A stretch of 64,000 nucleotides of DNA from JAFGVL01 sp964546015 (lineage in GTDB: Bacteria > Bacteroidota > Bacteroidia > Bacteroidales > Paludibacteraceae): positions 62,001 to 126,000 of the forward strand of contig CAZJHO010000002.1 of NCBI GenBank assembly GCA_964546015.1, written 5' to 3'. A program made the position numbers and the translations under genes. A model generated the notes under the pieces. The model was not told the DNA's origin. It made no database searches and worked only from the letters and a program-made list of their open reading frames with translations. Numbering within the stretch: position 1 is the stretch's first letter; each line of letters opens with the position of its first letter. This document shows, one piece after another, positions 24,029 through 33,048 of this stretch.

Positions 24029-26131
24029 ATGTTTACAAAAAATAAACTAAATACTTATGAAAAATATTTAATATTATTAATAGTATTTTTCTTTCTACAG
24101 ACAGTATCGGCGCAACCTACTTTCAACTGTGACTCTATCGCTGTTTTCAAGGCTTATAATTACGATTTGCTTAATTACAAAAAATATCTGAGAGCTTATA
24201 CCTCACCCCTGTGTCCCAATGGAACTATTCTGTTCAAGGAAGATTTTGGCGGAAACGACCCCAACGACCCTGTTTCTCCACCTGTGGGCATTCCGCAGGT
24301 AGTAGGATATAGCTATGGTGGGGGAGGATTGTTGCAGCTTCCGGGTGTAGAAGGTGTTGATCCCCGTATGCCGGGAAATTACGCTATACGCAAATATGGA
24401 TATCCTCATGGTCAGTTTTGGGTACGAATGGATGATCACACTTATCCGAACGATAAAACAAGAGGTTATATGCTGCAAGTTGATGGAGGAACAAATCCGG
24501 GACAGTTCTACTCTGTTCGTCTGGATAATCTTTGCGCCAACACCAATCTCTATTTCTCCATTTGGGCAGCAAATGTATATAACACGGGAGAAAAACCGAA
24601 TCTCACATTTTTGATAGAAGACCAGAGTGGAAATGAATTATTGAGGGAAAATACAGGAGATATTCCTTATGCAAGCAATGAAAACGATTGGCACCAATAT
24701 GGAGCTTCCTTTGTAATGCCTGAAGGGCAAACTTCGGCTACCTTTCGTATTATACACAACGGGTTGACATACATGGGCAATGACTTTGTGTTGGACGACA
24801 TCGAAATTCGTCTTTGCACACCACCAGTTACTTTACAACTAGTCGATAGTGTTTGTATGGGCGACCGGATAGAAATCACCTCAATTTTTAACAACGACGG
24901 AACTTTTCAAGAACCACTTGCATATCGCTGGCTTAAAAGCACAACCGGCAGCTTGATAGATCAATCTTCATGGCAAACCATAAGCACGAATAATGACAAA
25001 CTAACCATACCCATTGCCGCTAAAGCCGATGAAGGGTATTACCGATTGGCGATAGGTAGTATAACTTCAATCGACCAAGAGTATTGCCGTGCTATGAGTG
25101 ATCCTGTTTTTGAAGAAGTAAAAGAAGATTGTGTAGCATCTTGTAATGATGTACAAACCAATCTGACTGCAACAATCTGCCAAAATGAATCGTACACAGA
25201 TAACGGATTTAATTTACTAAACCAGACAACAGCGGGCGTTTTTATTCATCAGTTGAATTTGCAAACTACGCAAGGTTGTGATAGTACGGTTGTGCTTACA
25301 TTGACAGTTAATTCTATCAAGCAAAGAACTTTAAATGAAGAAATTTTTGTTAATCACTCTTATGTCGGCAATGGATTTAATTTGCCGGTTCAAACAACTG
25401 TCGGCGATTTTGTATTTACATTGCACAGAATAACCTATCTGGGATGCGACAGCATTGTTACGCTTAATCTGAATGTAAAAGAATTGCCACTGCCGTGTAA
25501 TAATGTACAAACAAATTTAAGCGATGCTATTTGTGAAAATCAATCGTATAATAATTATGGATTTAATTTGCCGGCACAAAAAATATCAGGGGAATTTATC
25601 CATGAACTTCGATTGCAAACCACGACTGGTTGTGATAGTATTGTAACGCTTTTGTTGACGGTTAACAACTCATTTAAAGAAAAAAAGGAGGTATTTTTGA
25701 CAGAAGGCGAATCAATTCTTGTCGATGGTTATTGGTTTAGTGAATTAGGAGAAGATGAATATATCCATAGTACCATTGCCGGTTGCGATAGTATAATAAC
25801 TTACAGTATAAAAGAACAAAAAGACCTGACCGATGATAATGACAATTACAATTACAGCGATTGTGACCCGATAATACCCGACCAATGGTTTTCGCCTAAT
25901 GACGATGCCGTACACGACTTTTGGTTAATAGAAAATATCGACTGTTACGATTATCAGATAGAGATTTATGACCGTTACGGAAAATTACTTCGTAGATGGG
26001 AAAATAATTTCAACGGTTGGGATGGAACATATAATGGCAATCCTGTTATTTCGGACGATTACTGGTATCGCATAAGATTAAAAGGAAGCGGACAAAAAGA
26101 TTATATCGGGCATTTTAATCTGAGGCGATAA
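24029..26131 (+). CDS. T9SS type-B surface protein with GCDS repeats
   Basis: Secreted surface protein of 700 residues. The ATG at 24029 gives a clear signal peptide (YLILLIVFFFLQTVSAQ). Residues about 70-270 look like a jelly-roll module (ILFKEDFGGNDPNDP; FYSVRLDNLCANTNLYFSIWAANVYN). Then come about three 60-residue repeats of the pattern ..ICxNxSYxxxGFNLPxQxxxGxFxHxLxLQTxxGCDSxVxLxLxVN. The last 85 residues are a gliding-motility-associated/CHU_C sorting domain (IIPDQWFSPNDDAVHDFWLI, YDRYGKLLRRWE, NGWDGTYNGNPV, DYWYRI). Such domains direct export by the type IX system and anchoring. The 3' 188 bp of the gene are identical to those of the gene ending at 32951. Confidence 0.85.
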   Translation: MFTKNKLNTYEKYLILLIVFFFLQTVSAQPTFNCDSIAVFKAYNYDLLNYKKYLRAYTSPLCPNGTILFKEDFGGNDPNDPVSPPVGIPQVVGYSYGGGGLLQLPGVEGVDPRMPGNYAIRKYGYPHGQFWVRMDDHTYPNDKTRGYMLQVDGGTNPGQFYSVRLDNLCANTNLYFSIWAANVYNTGEKPNLTFLIEDQSGNELLRENTGDIPYASNENDWHQYGASFVMPEGQTSATFRIIHNGLTYMGNDFVLDDIEIRLCTPPVTLQLVDSVCMGDRIEITSIFNNDGTFQEPLAYRWLKSTTGSLIDQSSWQTISTNNDKLTIPIAAKADEGYYRLAIGSITSIDQEYCRAMSDPVFEEVKEDCVASCNDVQTNLTATICQNESYTDNGFNLLNQTTAGVFIHQLNLQTTQGCDSTVVLTLTVNSIKQRTLNEEIFVNHSYVGNGFNLPVQTTVGDFVFTLHRITYLGCDSIVTLNLNVKELPLPCNNVQTNLSDAICENQSYNNYGFNLPAQKISGEFIHELRLQTTTGCDSIVTLLLTVNNSFKEKKEVFLTEGESILVDGYWFSELGEDEYIHSTIAGCDSIITYSIKEQKDLTDDNDNYNYSDCDPIIPDQWFSPNDDAVHDFWLIENIDCYDYQIEIYDRYGKLLRRWENNFNGWDGTYNGNPVISDDYWYRIRLKGSGQKDYIGHFNLRR

Positions 26132-26183
26132 AGCGACACTTCGATTACGCTTAGTATCCCAAAAGAAAAGCTTACTGAGCAAA
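25943..26183 (+). repeat. 241-bp direct repeat, copy 1 (sorting domain end plus 3' flank)
   Basis: It runs from within the CTD coding region through the stop codon and about 50 bp of 3' flank. It matches 32763-33003 at all positions I compared except one (G versus A at 26135/32955). The offset is exactly 6820 bp. Upstream of the block the two genes still resemble each other but differ at many bases. Confidence 0.9.
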
Positions 26184-26242
26184 CGGCTATTTGTGCCGTT
26201 GCATAATATAAAATAAGTAGGTAATTTAATTTATTCTTTAAA

Positions 26243-27679
26243 ATGAAAAAAATAATAAACATATCAATCCTATTATTAATGTGTATTTGCTGCAATGCGC
26301 AAACATGGAATATCGGATACCCAAATGCCACATCTGTTAAGGCCACTTTGAGTAATGATACACTGTATATTCGGGGTACAGGAGAGATGGGGGGTTATGT
26401 GTCAGCAGGATATTCGCCCAGACCTCCTTGGCGAGATGCCGGTGTCAATAATTTGATAAAAACAATCATTATGGAAAATACCGTGACAAATATCGGACGA
26501 GCGGCTTTTTATAATTGCAGTAACCTCACTTCGGTTGTAATATCGAATACAATAAGAAGTATCACTCCTGATGCTTTTTACAACTGCGCTGCTTTACAAT
26601 CGGTTGTTATTCCTGAATCAGTATCGTTAATCAGCCCCGGAGCATTTGATAAGTGTTATCAACTAAAAGATATTACCTGTTTGGCTGCAAGCCCTCCAAT
26701 AGTCTATCCTGATGCCTCTTTTCCAAGCTATACATCATTTTACCCGTTTAATCAAGCCCAAACCAAACTGACTGTTTCCTGTGGGTCGCTTTCGGCATAT
26801 CAGAATGCGGCTGTTTGGCAAGATTTCGGTATAATTGAAGAAGAGGAATGTCCTCTCAAAGCCGGTGTTTCTAATGTAAAAGCCAATTTTTCCTGTCCCG
26901 GGCAAGTAACTGTAACCTACGATTTGGGAACGAATCAGCCTACCGATGTAACCCTCTACTATAGTTCCGATGGCGGCAACACATGGCTCGTAGCCCAAAC
27001 TGTAAGCGGCGACCTCACAGCCCAAACCTCAGGCAGCGGAAAAAATATTATTTGGGACAACCGTGCCGACCATGTGCGCTGGGGTAATTTTAAACTGAAA
27101 GTGGAAGTGCCGCAATTGCAACCTGAACAACCACAACCTGAATGTGTAATGATAAACGGTATATGCTGGGCAACGCGCAATGTGGGTTCGCCAGGCACAT
27201 TTGTCGATAAGCCCGAAGATGCGGGAATGTTCTTTCAATGGAACAGTACAGTAGGTTGGAGTACTACCGAACCAATTGTTTCAACTGACGGCAGTACTTG
27301 GAACTCTTCTTGGGATGGAAACGGTGTTACCATTACCACTTGGGAAACAACGAATAATGTATGTCCAACAGGCTATCGCTTGCCAACAGATAACGAATTA
27401 CAAAATAGCTTGGCGAATGCGGGTTTTCAATGGAAAATAGTGAATGGTGTAGGCGGTCGAGAATATGGTAGTGGAAACAATACCATATTTTTGCCTGCAG
27501 CAGGTTGTCTTCAGATATATGGCAATCTCGGATGCATAGGAAACGGTTCGTATTGGAGCATTAATGCGCCTGCTAATGGGGATGCTTTTAGATTATCGTT
27601 TTCTGAAACTTGGCAATCAAATACAGTTGGTGCCTACTATCGTTCGTCCGGTTCAAGTGTTCGTTGTGTAAAAGAATAA
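26243..27679 (+). CDS. Secreted LRR_5 (BspA-like) / FISUMP-domain protein
   Basis: Exported protein of 478 residues. After a signal peptide (MKKIINISILLLMCICCNAQ) come BspA-type leucine-rich repeats (about 35-160: IIMENTVTNIGRAAFYNCSNL; VVISNTIRSITPDAFYNCAAL; VVIPESVSLISPGAFDKCYQL). Residues about 200-290 form a beta-rich linker domain. Residues about 300-478 are a FISUMP module (Fibrobacter succinogenes major paralogous domain): VMINGICWATRNVGSPGTFV, CPTGYRLPTDNEL, GNNTIFLPAAG and the closing RSSGSSVRCVKE. No type-B sorting domain is present, so the export and anchoring route is unclear. It lies between two T9SS substrate genes and just before the RAYT element. Confidence 0.83.
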   Translation: MKKIINISILLLMCICCNAQTWNIGYPNATSVKATLSNDTLYIRGTGEMGGYVSAGYSPRPPWRDAGVNNLIKTIIMENTVTNIGRAAFYNCSNLTSVVISNTIRSITPDAFYNCAALQSVVIPESVSLISPGAFDKCYQLKDITCLAASPPIVYPDASFPSYTSFYPFNQAQTKLTVSCGSLSAYQNAAVWQDFGIIEEEECPLKAGVSNVKANFSCPGQVTVTYDLGTNQPTDVTLYYSSDGGNTWLVAQTVSGDLTAQTSGSGKNIIWDNRADHVRWGNFKLKVEVPQLQPEQPQPECVMINGICWATRNVGSPGTFVDKPEDAGMFFQWNSTVGWSTTEPIVSTDGSTWNSSWDGNGVTITTWETTNNVCPTGYRLPTDNELQNSLANAGFQWKIVNGVGGREYGSGNNTIFLPAAGCLQIYGNLGCIGNGSYWSINAPANGDAFRLSFSETWQSNTVGAYYRSSGSSVRCVKE

Positions 27680-27682
27680 TTA

Positions 27683-27722
27683 GTCGTAGTAGAGACGGGG
27701 TGCGCCCCGTCTCTACTACGAC
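27683..27722. repeat. REP-like palindrome, copy 1 (upstream of RAYT)
   Basis: Perfect 18-bp arms, GTCGTAGTAGAGACGGGG and its complement, around a TGCG loop. It begins 3 bp after the stop codon of the FISUMP gene and 35 bp before the RAYT start. Confidence 0.9.
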
Positions 27723-27885
27723 AACGGCAACGAAAATAATAACAATAAAAACAAAATATGTCCGACGAAAAATTTAAAAATAAATATCGCATAAAATCGG
27801 TGCGTGCAACATGGCACGATTACGGTGGCGGTGCATATTTTATTACCGTTTGTACAAAAGGTAAGGCACATTATTTGGGGGAAAT

Positions 27886-27915
27886 TGTAGAGACGGGGCA
27901 CGCCCCGTCTCTACA
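27886..27915. repeat. REP-like palindrome, copy 2 (inside RAYT, in frame)
   Basis: 13-bp perfect arms, TGTAGAGACGGGG and its complement, around CACG. Translated in the RAYT frame as part of VETGHAPSLQ. Confidence 0.9.
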
Positions 27916-28082
27916 GGCAACACCAATCGGTCAGTTTCTATGCGATAATTTACAAAATATCAGCGCACATTATCCTTATGCCGAAATACCATTATTTGTA
28001 GTAATGCCAAATCATTGGCACGCAGTGGTATTTATTGATGGAGATAAAACGCCGTATGTGCGTCGTAATGGCGGCGCATGTA

Positions 28083-28115
28083 GTAGTAGAGACGGGGGCG
28101 CCCCGTCTCTACTAC
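28083..28115. repeat. REP-like palindrome, copy 3 (inside RAYT, loop one base short)
   Basis: 15-bp perfect arms, GTAGTAGAGACGGGG and its complement, around GCG. The 3-nt loop shifts the RAYT reading frame relative to copies with 4-nt loops. Confidence 0.9.
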
Positions 28116-28355
28116 GGGAAACGACACAACCAACGAACAAATGCAAAATATTGATTCTTTAAAAGGTTGGTTGTCAGTAGTGATCGGTGGAATAAAGTCA
28201 GCTATTACTAAATTTGCGCACGAAAACGACAATGTTGATTTTGCATGGCAGGTACGATTTCATGACCATATTATACGCAACCAAGAAGAAATGAATCGGA
28301 TAGCCGATTATATTGAAAACAATCCTGCAACATGGAATACAGATTGTTTTAATTC

Positions 28356-28373
28356 GTAGAGACGGGGCTCTAC
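28356..28373. repeat. REP-like palindrome, copy 4 (truncated, at RAYT stop)
   Basis: GTAGAGACGGGG followed directly by CTCTAC, so the loop and the CCCCGT part are missing. Its second to fourth bases form the RAYT stop codon TAG. Confidence 0.8.
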
Positions 28374-28394
28374 AGAAAAACATATAATAATACA

Positions 28395-31300
28395 ATGAAA
28401 CACAAACCAATATTCACCACGCTGCTACTGTCTATGTGCCTTGCAATACACGCCTATACAGTAGCACCCTCCTGTCCCGATTTCACAGATATTGAGGCAT
28501 CGTATGTAGAAGCATTTACGGGCAATACAAATAACCCCTTTGCTACGCCGGGCGTGGTAACCGGCAGGCACACTGTTATCACAACGCAAGGTACAGACCC
28601 GAATACAGGGGGAGCATTACAATTTTTGCCTCCGGGCGAAAGCAGTGTGGTGAAACTCGGAAACGAACAAGTAGGCGCCGAAGCCGAGGCTTTGACTTAT
28701 CGTTTTATGGTGGATAAAGATAATCCGGTGTTGTTAGTAAAATTTGCCGTAGTGTTGGAAGATCCGGGGCATCCGCACATTGCACAACCCCGTTTTGTTA
28801 TCCGCATTACCGACAAAAACGGTAATTTGATAGAAGATTGCGCCGAGTACGATGTGTCGGCACGCCCCGATATTCCCGGTTTTCAATCCGCTCAAGGAAA
28901 TATTTATACCCCTGTTCGCTGGCGCGACTGGACAAATGTGGGCTTGGATTTGTCCCGATGCGTAGGTCAGGAAGTGCAGGTGCAGTTTATTACATACGAC
29001 TGCGATTACAGCGGACACTTCGGTTATGCCTATTTCACCGCATCGTGCATGCCTAACCGCTTGGAACTGGAAAGTTGCGGCGGCTCGCAGTTTACGCTCG
29101 AAGCCCCAGATAACTTTGAAAGCTACCTCTGGAGCAACGGCTCGACCGACCGCACAGCCACTTTTAACACTCCTGCGAACAATAATACGCAAATTTCCTG
29201 TACGGTCACTTCGGCTACCGGCTGTCAGTTTCCGCTTTATGCCTTTATTACAACAAATTCGGGCGGTGTGCAAACAGGCAGCTTCACAGACATTATTTGC
29301 GAAGGAGAAACCTACACGAAACATAATTTTTCGCTTCCGCCACAAGAACCGGGAACGCATTTCTTTCAAAATGTTATTGTCAATCCTCAAACCTGCTCCG
29401 ATGGTCAAACCATCGAACTCGAACTCACCGTTGTGCAACGCTATAATAAAATCACAGCCTCAATCTGTCACGGACAGGACTATACGGAAAACGGTTTCAA
29501 TATTATCAATCCGGCTGTGGGCGTGCGCCGCGACACACTCGAAAAAGGCACTACAAACGGTTGTACTTATTACGATGTGCTGAAACTTACTGTGAATGCC
29601 AATTTCAATATGCCCAATGTGATACAGGGCGAAGCTTCACCCTGTACCAAAGAAATTTTTACCTACACTTTTGCAGGAGCAGAAACATTGACGCACTTCG
29701 AATGGATTTTGCCGGGCAATGCGGTATTATACAAAAGTTCGAGATATGCACAAACGATACAGGTTTATTTTACAGATGACACACCAAGTATACTCCAACT
29801 AAGCGGGCAAAACGGTTGCGGGAACGGCACGGCTCAGCTCGCTATTACGCCACGAAAAACGCATAGCATACAACTGAATGAAGATATTTGCCAGGGCGAA
29901 AATTTCGACCTTTATAATTTCAATCTCGGTGTGCAAGACAGCGTGGGTTATTTTGTTCACTCCAAACATTTAACTTCTTCGCTTGGTTGCGACAGCGTGG
30001 TTACGCTTGCCCTTAATGTGATGCCCACACCGGTAGTGCGCATTGAACCGAAAGACGCTATGGTTTGCAATCCGGGCGATGAAATTACGCTTTGGGCATT
30101 GACCGATTCTATGAAGCAATGCCAAGATTATGATGCATGGTATAATACACTAATACCCACTGCCGAAAGCGAATTTCTTATAAGTCAAATACAAGGATCA
30201 TCCGGTGAATACGGTGTAATGTCTTATATCGGTGCGGGAGGAATAGTGGTTGTCCCAAGTAAAATAAATACATATCTCATTACTGTAATAACCTTGCTGC
30301 CAATCTTTGAACAGATTTATGACATTACGGAAATTATATTGCCGCCAACTATGGAAGCAATTGGAGAAAAGGCATTTGCTAATAACTCTAATTTGACTTA
30401 TGTTACGATTCCCAAAAGCGTTTATAGTATCATAGGAGACACTTTCGACAATAGTCCAAATGTCATTATCCGCTGTTACGAAAATTCTTATGCACATCAA
30501 TTTGCCATAGATAACGGAATAAAATTTGAACTGATGTACGAATGTAATTATGGAAGCAGCAGCGGAAGTAATAACGGAAATATCAATAACCAAAGCAGCA
30601 TTCCTTGTGGAGATTATGATAAATGGTATAACAATCTGACACCAACCGACGAAAATGAATTTACCGTTATGTATGATGGTTCCTACTGGGTAGGTGTAGG
30701 TATGTTTAATAATTCTCTTTCGGGAAAGGTCGTTGTTCCAAAAAGAGTTGGATCAGCAACTGTGGCAGGAATAAGAGCTAGCGGATTTAATGGAAATGCT
30801 AATATAACGGAAGTTGTTCTTCCTCGGACTGTTTCGACTTTTTCCCTTCAAAGTAAGGCTTTTGCCAATATGCCTGCTTTAACCTATATTACTATTCCGG
30901 AAAATGTTTCTATCTTAACCGCTGATGTATTTGAAAATAGTCCCAATGTAATTATTCGTTGTTACAACGATTCTCCCGCTCTTTTATATGCACAAAACAA
31001 TGGAATAGAATACGAAGTAATAGAAGAATGCACAGCTGTCAGCGATATTCCTTGCAGAGATTATGAGGAGTGGTACGATACGCTGACGCCAAATGCTGAA
31101 AGTGATTTTTCAGTAGTGACAGTTCCATCCGGAGTTAGTATTAGGGACAATATCAGTGCCAGTGGAAAAGTTGTTGTTCCGCGAGAAATTAATGGGCAAC
31201 CGGTAACGTCTATTACAACTAACGTAACAGAGCCTTGCCGCCCTCCTGATGGTATAACAGAACTTATTTTGCCCCCAACTTTGACATTTTTAGGTGGAAA

Positions 31301-32951
31301 TCTCATTAGCTGTCGTCCTTTATTAACCTATGTAACCATTCCACCAAGTGTAATTAATATATATATTCAAGATTCGCCCAATGTTATTTTTAGGTGCTAC
31401 GAAAATTCCTATGCTCATCAGTTTGCCGTGAATAACAACATAAAATTTGAACTGATAGAAGATTGCGAAAGCAGCAATAGTAGCGGTGAAACAGATATTA
31501 ATATTTACGATTGCGACCTCAACTACCAATGGAGCAACGGCTCTACCGAAGGTTTTATTACTGTAAATCCGACCGTAACAACCGAATATACCGTAACTGT
31601 CAGCACCCAAAACGGCTGCTCTTCCACAGCTACACAAACGGTGGTGGTGAACACCAATGCTCCGCAAACCATTTACGAGAGCATTTGCGAAGGCGAAGTA
31701 TATACCGGATACGGACTAAGCGAAACAAAAACAGGCGTTTATCCTGTTACGATAGATAACGGCGATTGCAGCTTTACGCTCAATGTAGATTTGACCGTGA
31801 ACAAAAAAGTGACAACAGACATCATAGACAATGTTTGCGCCGGTCAGCCATACCGCAAACACGGATTAGATTTTACACTTATAGAGCCGGGCGTTTTCCG
31901 CGACACGCTGCGTTTCCGTAGTGCAGCAGGTTGCGACAGCATTGTTGCACTTGAGATTACCGTTTTACCGGAGACTCATACACTTTTGCGCGATAGTATT
32001 TGTCAAAATGAACCTTACAATAAGAATGGTTTCAACTTGCCAGTACAAAACATTGCAAACGACTTTACTTACAACCTTACTGCTACTTCTAAAGTAGGCT
32101 GTGATAGTATAGTAACATTAAAATTGCATGTGAAACCTGTTTACAAAAATATTATCAGCGATGAGGTGCTGCAAAATGGGGCTTACAATAAATATAATTT
32201 CAATTTTCCAAAAGTAACCCAAGATACTACGGCAATAAAAAATCTGGTTAGTTCGGCGGGCTGCGATAGTATTGTGACATTAAATTTAACAGTGGAAGAA
32301 AATATAATAAATCCACCGCCACCTTGTTACAATGTGATAACAAACTTAACGGATGCGATTTGTCAATATCAGCCATATTATAATTATGGATTTAATTTGC
32401 CGGTTCAAACAGTATCCGGTAAATTTACGCACACAAAGCAATTGCTTACACATGAAGGCTGTGATAGTATAGTTGTGCTAAAATTGACTGTAAACAAAAT
32501 AGTTAACAGGGAGGTGAAGCTAATAATTAATCAAGAAAATCCTATCATTATTGATGGAAAAACTTATACAGAGTCTGAAATTTTCAAGCAAAATTATTTG
32601 AGCCATTGGGGTTGTGATAGTGTTGTTACTTATGTGATTACAGAGTACGAAAGTGGTGAAAATTATAATCCGTACAGCGATTGTGACCCGATAATACCCG
32701 ACCAATGGTTTTCGCCTAATGCTGATATGGTTCATGACCTTTGGTTGGTTGAGAATATTGAATGTTACGATTATCAGATAGAGATTTATGACCGTTACGG
32801 AAAATTACTTCGTAGATGGGAAAATAATTTCAACGGTTGGGATGGAACATATAATGGCAATCCTGTTATTTCGGACGATTACTGGTATCGCATAAGATTA
32901 AAAGGAAGCGGACAAAAAGATTATATCGGGCATTTTAATCTGAGGCGATAA
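28395..32951 (+). CDS. Giant T9SS type-B surface protein with embedded LRR modules
   Basis: Secreted surface protein of 1518 residues with a signal peptide (FTTLLLSMCLAIHAYT). Residues about 25-220 form a jelly-roll-like module. From about 290 there are repeats with NLGVQ..GYFVHSKHLTSSLGCDSVVTLALNV-type GCDS ends. Residues about 575-1025 hold three modules beginning CxDYxxWYNxLxPxxExxF, each with one or two BspA-type LRR units (LTYVTIPKSV; NSPNVIIRCYENSYAHQFA). They appear to interrupt one Ig-like domain (ITLWALTDS ... YQWSNGSTEGFITVNPTVTTEYTV). More GCDS repeats follow (about 1090-1420), then a CHU_C-type sorting domain nearly identical to that of the gene ending at 26131. A surface adhesin or matrix role is inferred from architecture. 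Confidence 0.85.
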   Translation: MKHKPIFTTLLLSMCLAIHAYTVAPSCPDFTDIEASYVEAFTGNTNNPFATPGVVTGRHTVITTQGTDPNTGGALQFLPPGESSVVKLGNEQVGAEAEALTYRFMVDKDNPVLLVKFAVVLEDPGHPHIAQPRFVIRITDKNGNLIEDCAEYDVSARPDIPGFQSAQGNIYTPVRWRDWTNVGLDLSRCVGQEVQVQFITYDCDYSGHFGYAYFTASCMPNRLELESCGGSQFTLEAPDNFESYLWSNGSTDRTATFNTPANNNTQISCTVTSATGCQFPLYAFITTNSGGVQTGSFTDIICEGETYTKHNFSLPPQEPGTHFFQNVIVNPQTCSDGQTIELELTVVQRYNKITASICHGQDYTENGFNIINPAVGVRRDTLEKGTTNGCTYYDVLKLTVNANFNMPNVIQGEASPCTKEIFTYTFAGAETLTHFEWILPGNAVLYKSSRYAQTIQVYFTDDTPSILQLSGQNGCGNGTAQLAITPRKTHSIQLNEDICQGENFDLYNFNLGVQDSVGYFVHSKHLTSSLGCDSVVTLALNVMPTPVVRIEPKDAMVCNPGDEITLWALTDSMKQCQDYDAWYNTLIPTAESEFLISQIQGSSGEYGVMSYIGAGGIVVVPSKINTYLITVITLLPIFEQIYDITEIILPPTMEAIGEKAFANNSNLTYVTIPKSVYSIIGDTFDNSPNVIIRCYENSYAHQFAIDNGIKFELMYECNYGSSSGSNNGNINNQSSIPCGDYDKWYNNLTPTDENEFTVMYDGSYWVGVGMFNNSLSGKVVVPKRVGSATVAGIRASGFNGNANITEVVLPRTVSTFSLQSKAFANMPALTYITIPENVSILTADVFENSPNVIIRCYNDSPALLYAQNNGIEYEVIEECTAVSDIPCRDYEEWYDTLTPNAESDFSVVTVPSGVSIRDNISASGKVVVPREINGQPVTSITTNVTEPCRPPDGITELILPPTLTFLGGNLISCRPLLTYVTIPPSVINIYIQDSPNVIFRCYENSYAHQFAVNNNIKFELIEDCESSNSSGETDINIYDCDLNYQWSNGSTEGFITVNPTVTTEYTVTVSTQNGCSSTATQTVVVNTNAPQTIYESICEGEVYTGYGLSETKTGVYPVTIDNGDCSFTLNVDLTVNKKVTTDIIDNVCAGQPYRKHGLDFTLIEPGVFRDTLRFRSAAGCDSIVALEITVLPETHTLLRDSICQNEPYNKNGFNLPVQNIANDFTYNLTATSKVGCDSIVTLKLHVKPVYKNIISDEVLQNGAYNKYNFNFPKVTQDTTAIKNLVSSAGCDSIVTLNLTVEENIINPPPPCYNVITNLTDAICQYQPYYNYGFNLPVQTVSGKFTHTKQLLTHEGCDSIVVLKLTVNKIVNREVKLIINQENPIIIDGKTYTESEIFKQNYLSHWGCDSVVTYVITEYESGENYNPYSDCDPIIPDQWFSPNADMVHDLWLVENIECYDYQIEIYDRYGKLLRRWENNFNGWDGTYNGNPVISDDYWYRIRLKGSGQKDYIGHFNLRR

Positions 32952-33003
32952 AGCAACACTTCGATTACGCTTAGTATCCCAAAAGAAAAGCTTACTGAGC
33001 AAA
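32763..33003 (+). repeat. 241-bp direct repeat, copy 2
   Basis: Near-identical partner of 25943-26183, again covering the sorting-domain end, the stop codon and about 50 bp of 3' flank. Direct orientation, so recombination between copies would delete or duplicate 6.8 kb including the FISUMP and RAYT genes. Confidence 0.9.
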
Positions 33004-33048
33004 ACGACAAAACTAACATAGATAGAAATTTTTATTTTTACAAGTTGA

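Larger units (their letters stand above)
27758..28359 (+). pseudogene. REP-associated tyrosine transposase (RAYT), frameshifted in its own palindrome
   Basis: Y1/HUH-type transposase of the RAYT (IS200/IS605-like, Transposase_17) class, which mobilises or maintains palindromic REP sequences. The first reading frame (27758-28162) gives YRIKSVRATWHDYGGGAYFITVCTKG and the HUH motif VVMPNHWHAVVF (about 82-93). The second (ending 28359) gives GWLSVVIGGIKSAITKFAHEN and WQVRFHDHIIRNQEEMNRIADYIENNP. The break falls in the loop of palindrome copy 3, whose loop has 3 nt where copies 1 and 2 have 4; adding one base there joins both halves into a single ORF of about 200 codons. Copy 2 is read through in frame as VETGHAPSLQ. 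The stop TAG comes from palindrome copy 4. It may be a recent pseudogene or an assembly error at a hairpin. Confidence 0.85.

Noticed and set aside
25150..25680. GCDS-type repeats considered as a CRISPR-like or DNA-level tandem array
   Set aside because: The similarity is at protein level with divergent DNA and repeat lengths near 65 codons; they are surface-protein domains.
27758..28162. The first RAYT frame as a complete small gene
   Set aside because: It lacks the conserved C-terminal half, which follows at once in another frame; a single base in a hairpin loop explains the split.
28734..29438. Open frame of 234 codons opposite the giant T9SS gene
   Set aside because: Shadow of a GC-richer coding region; no recognisable domain.
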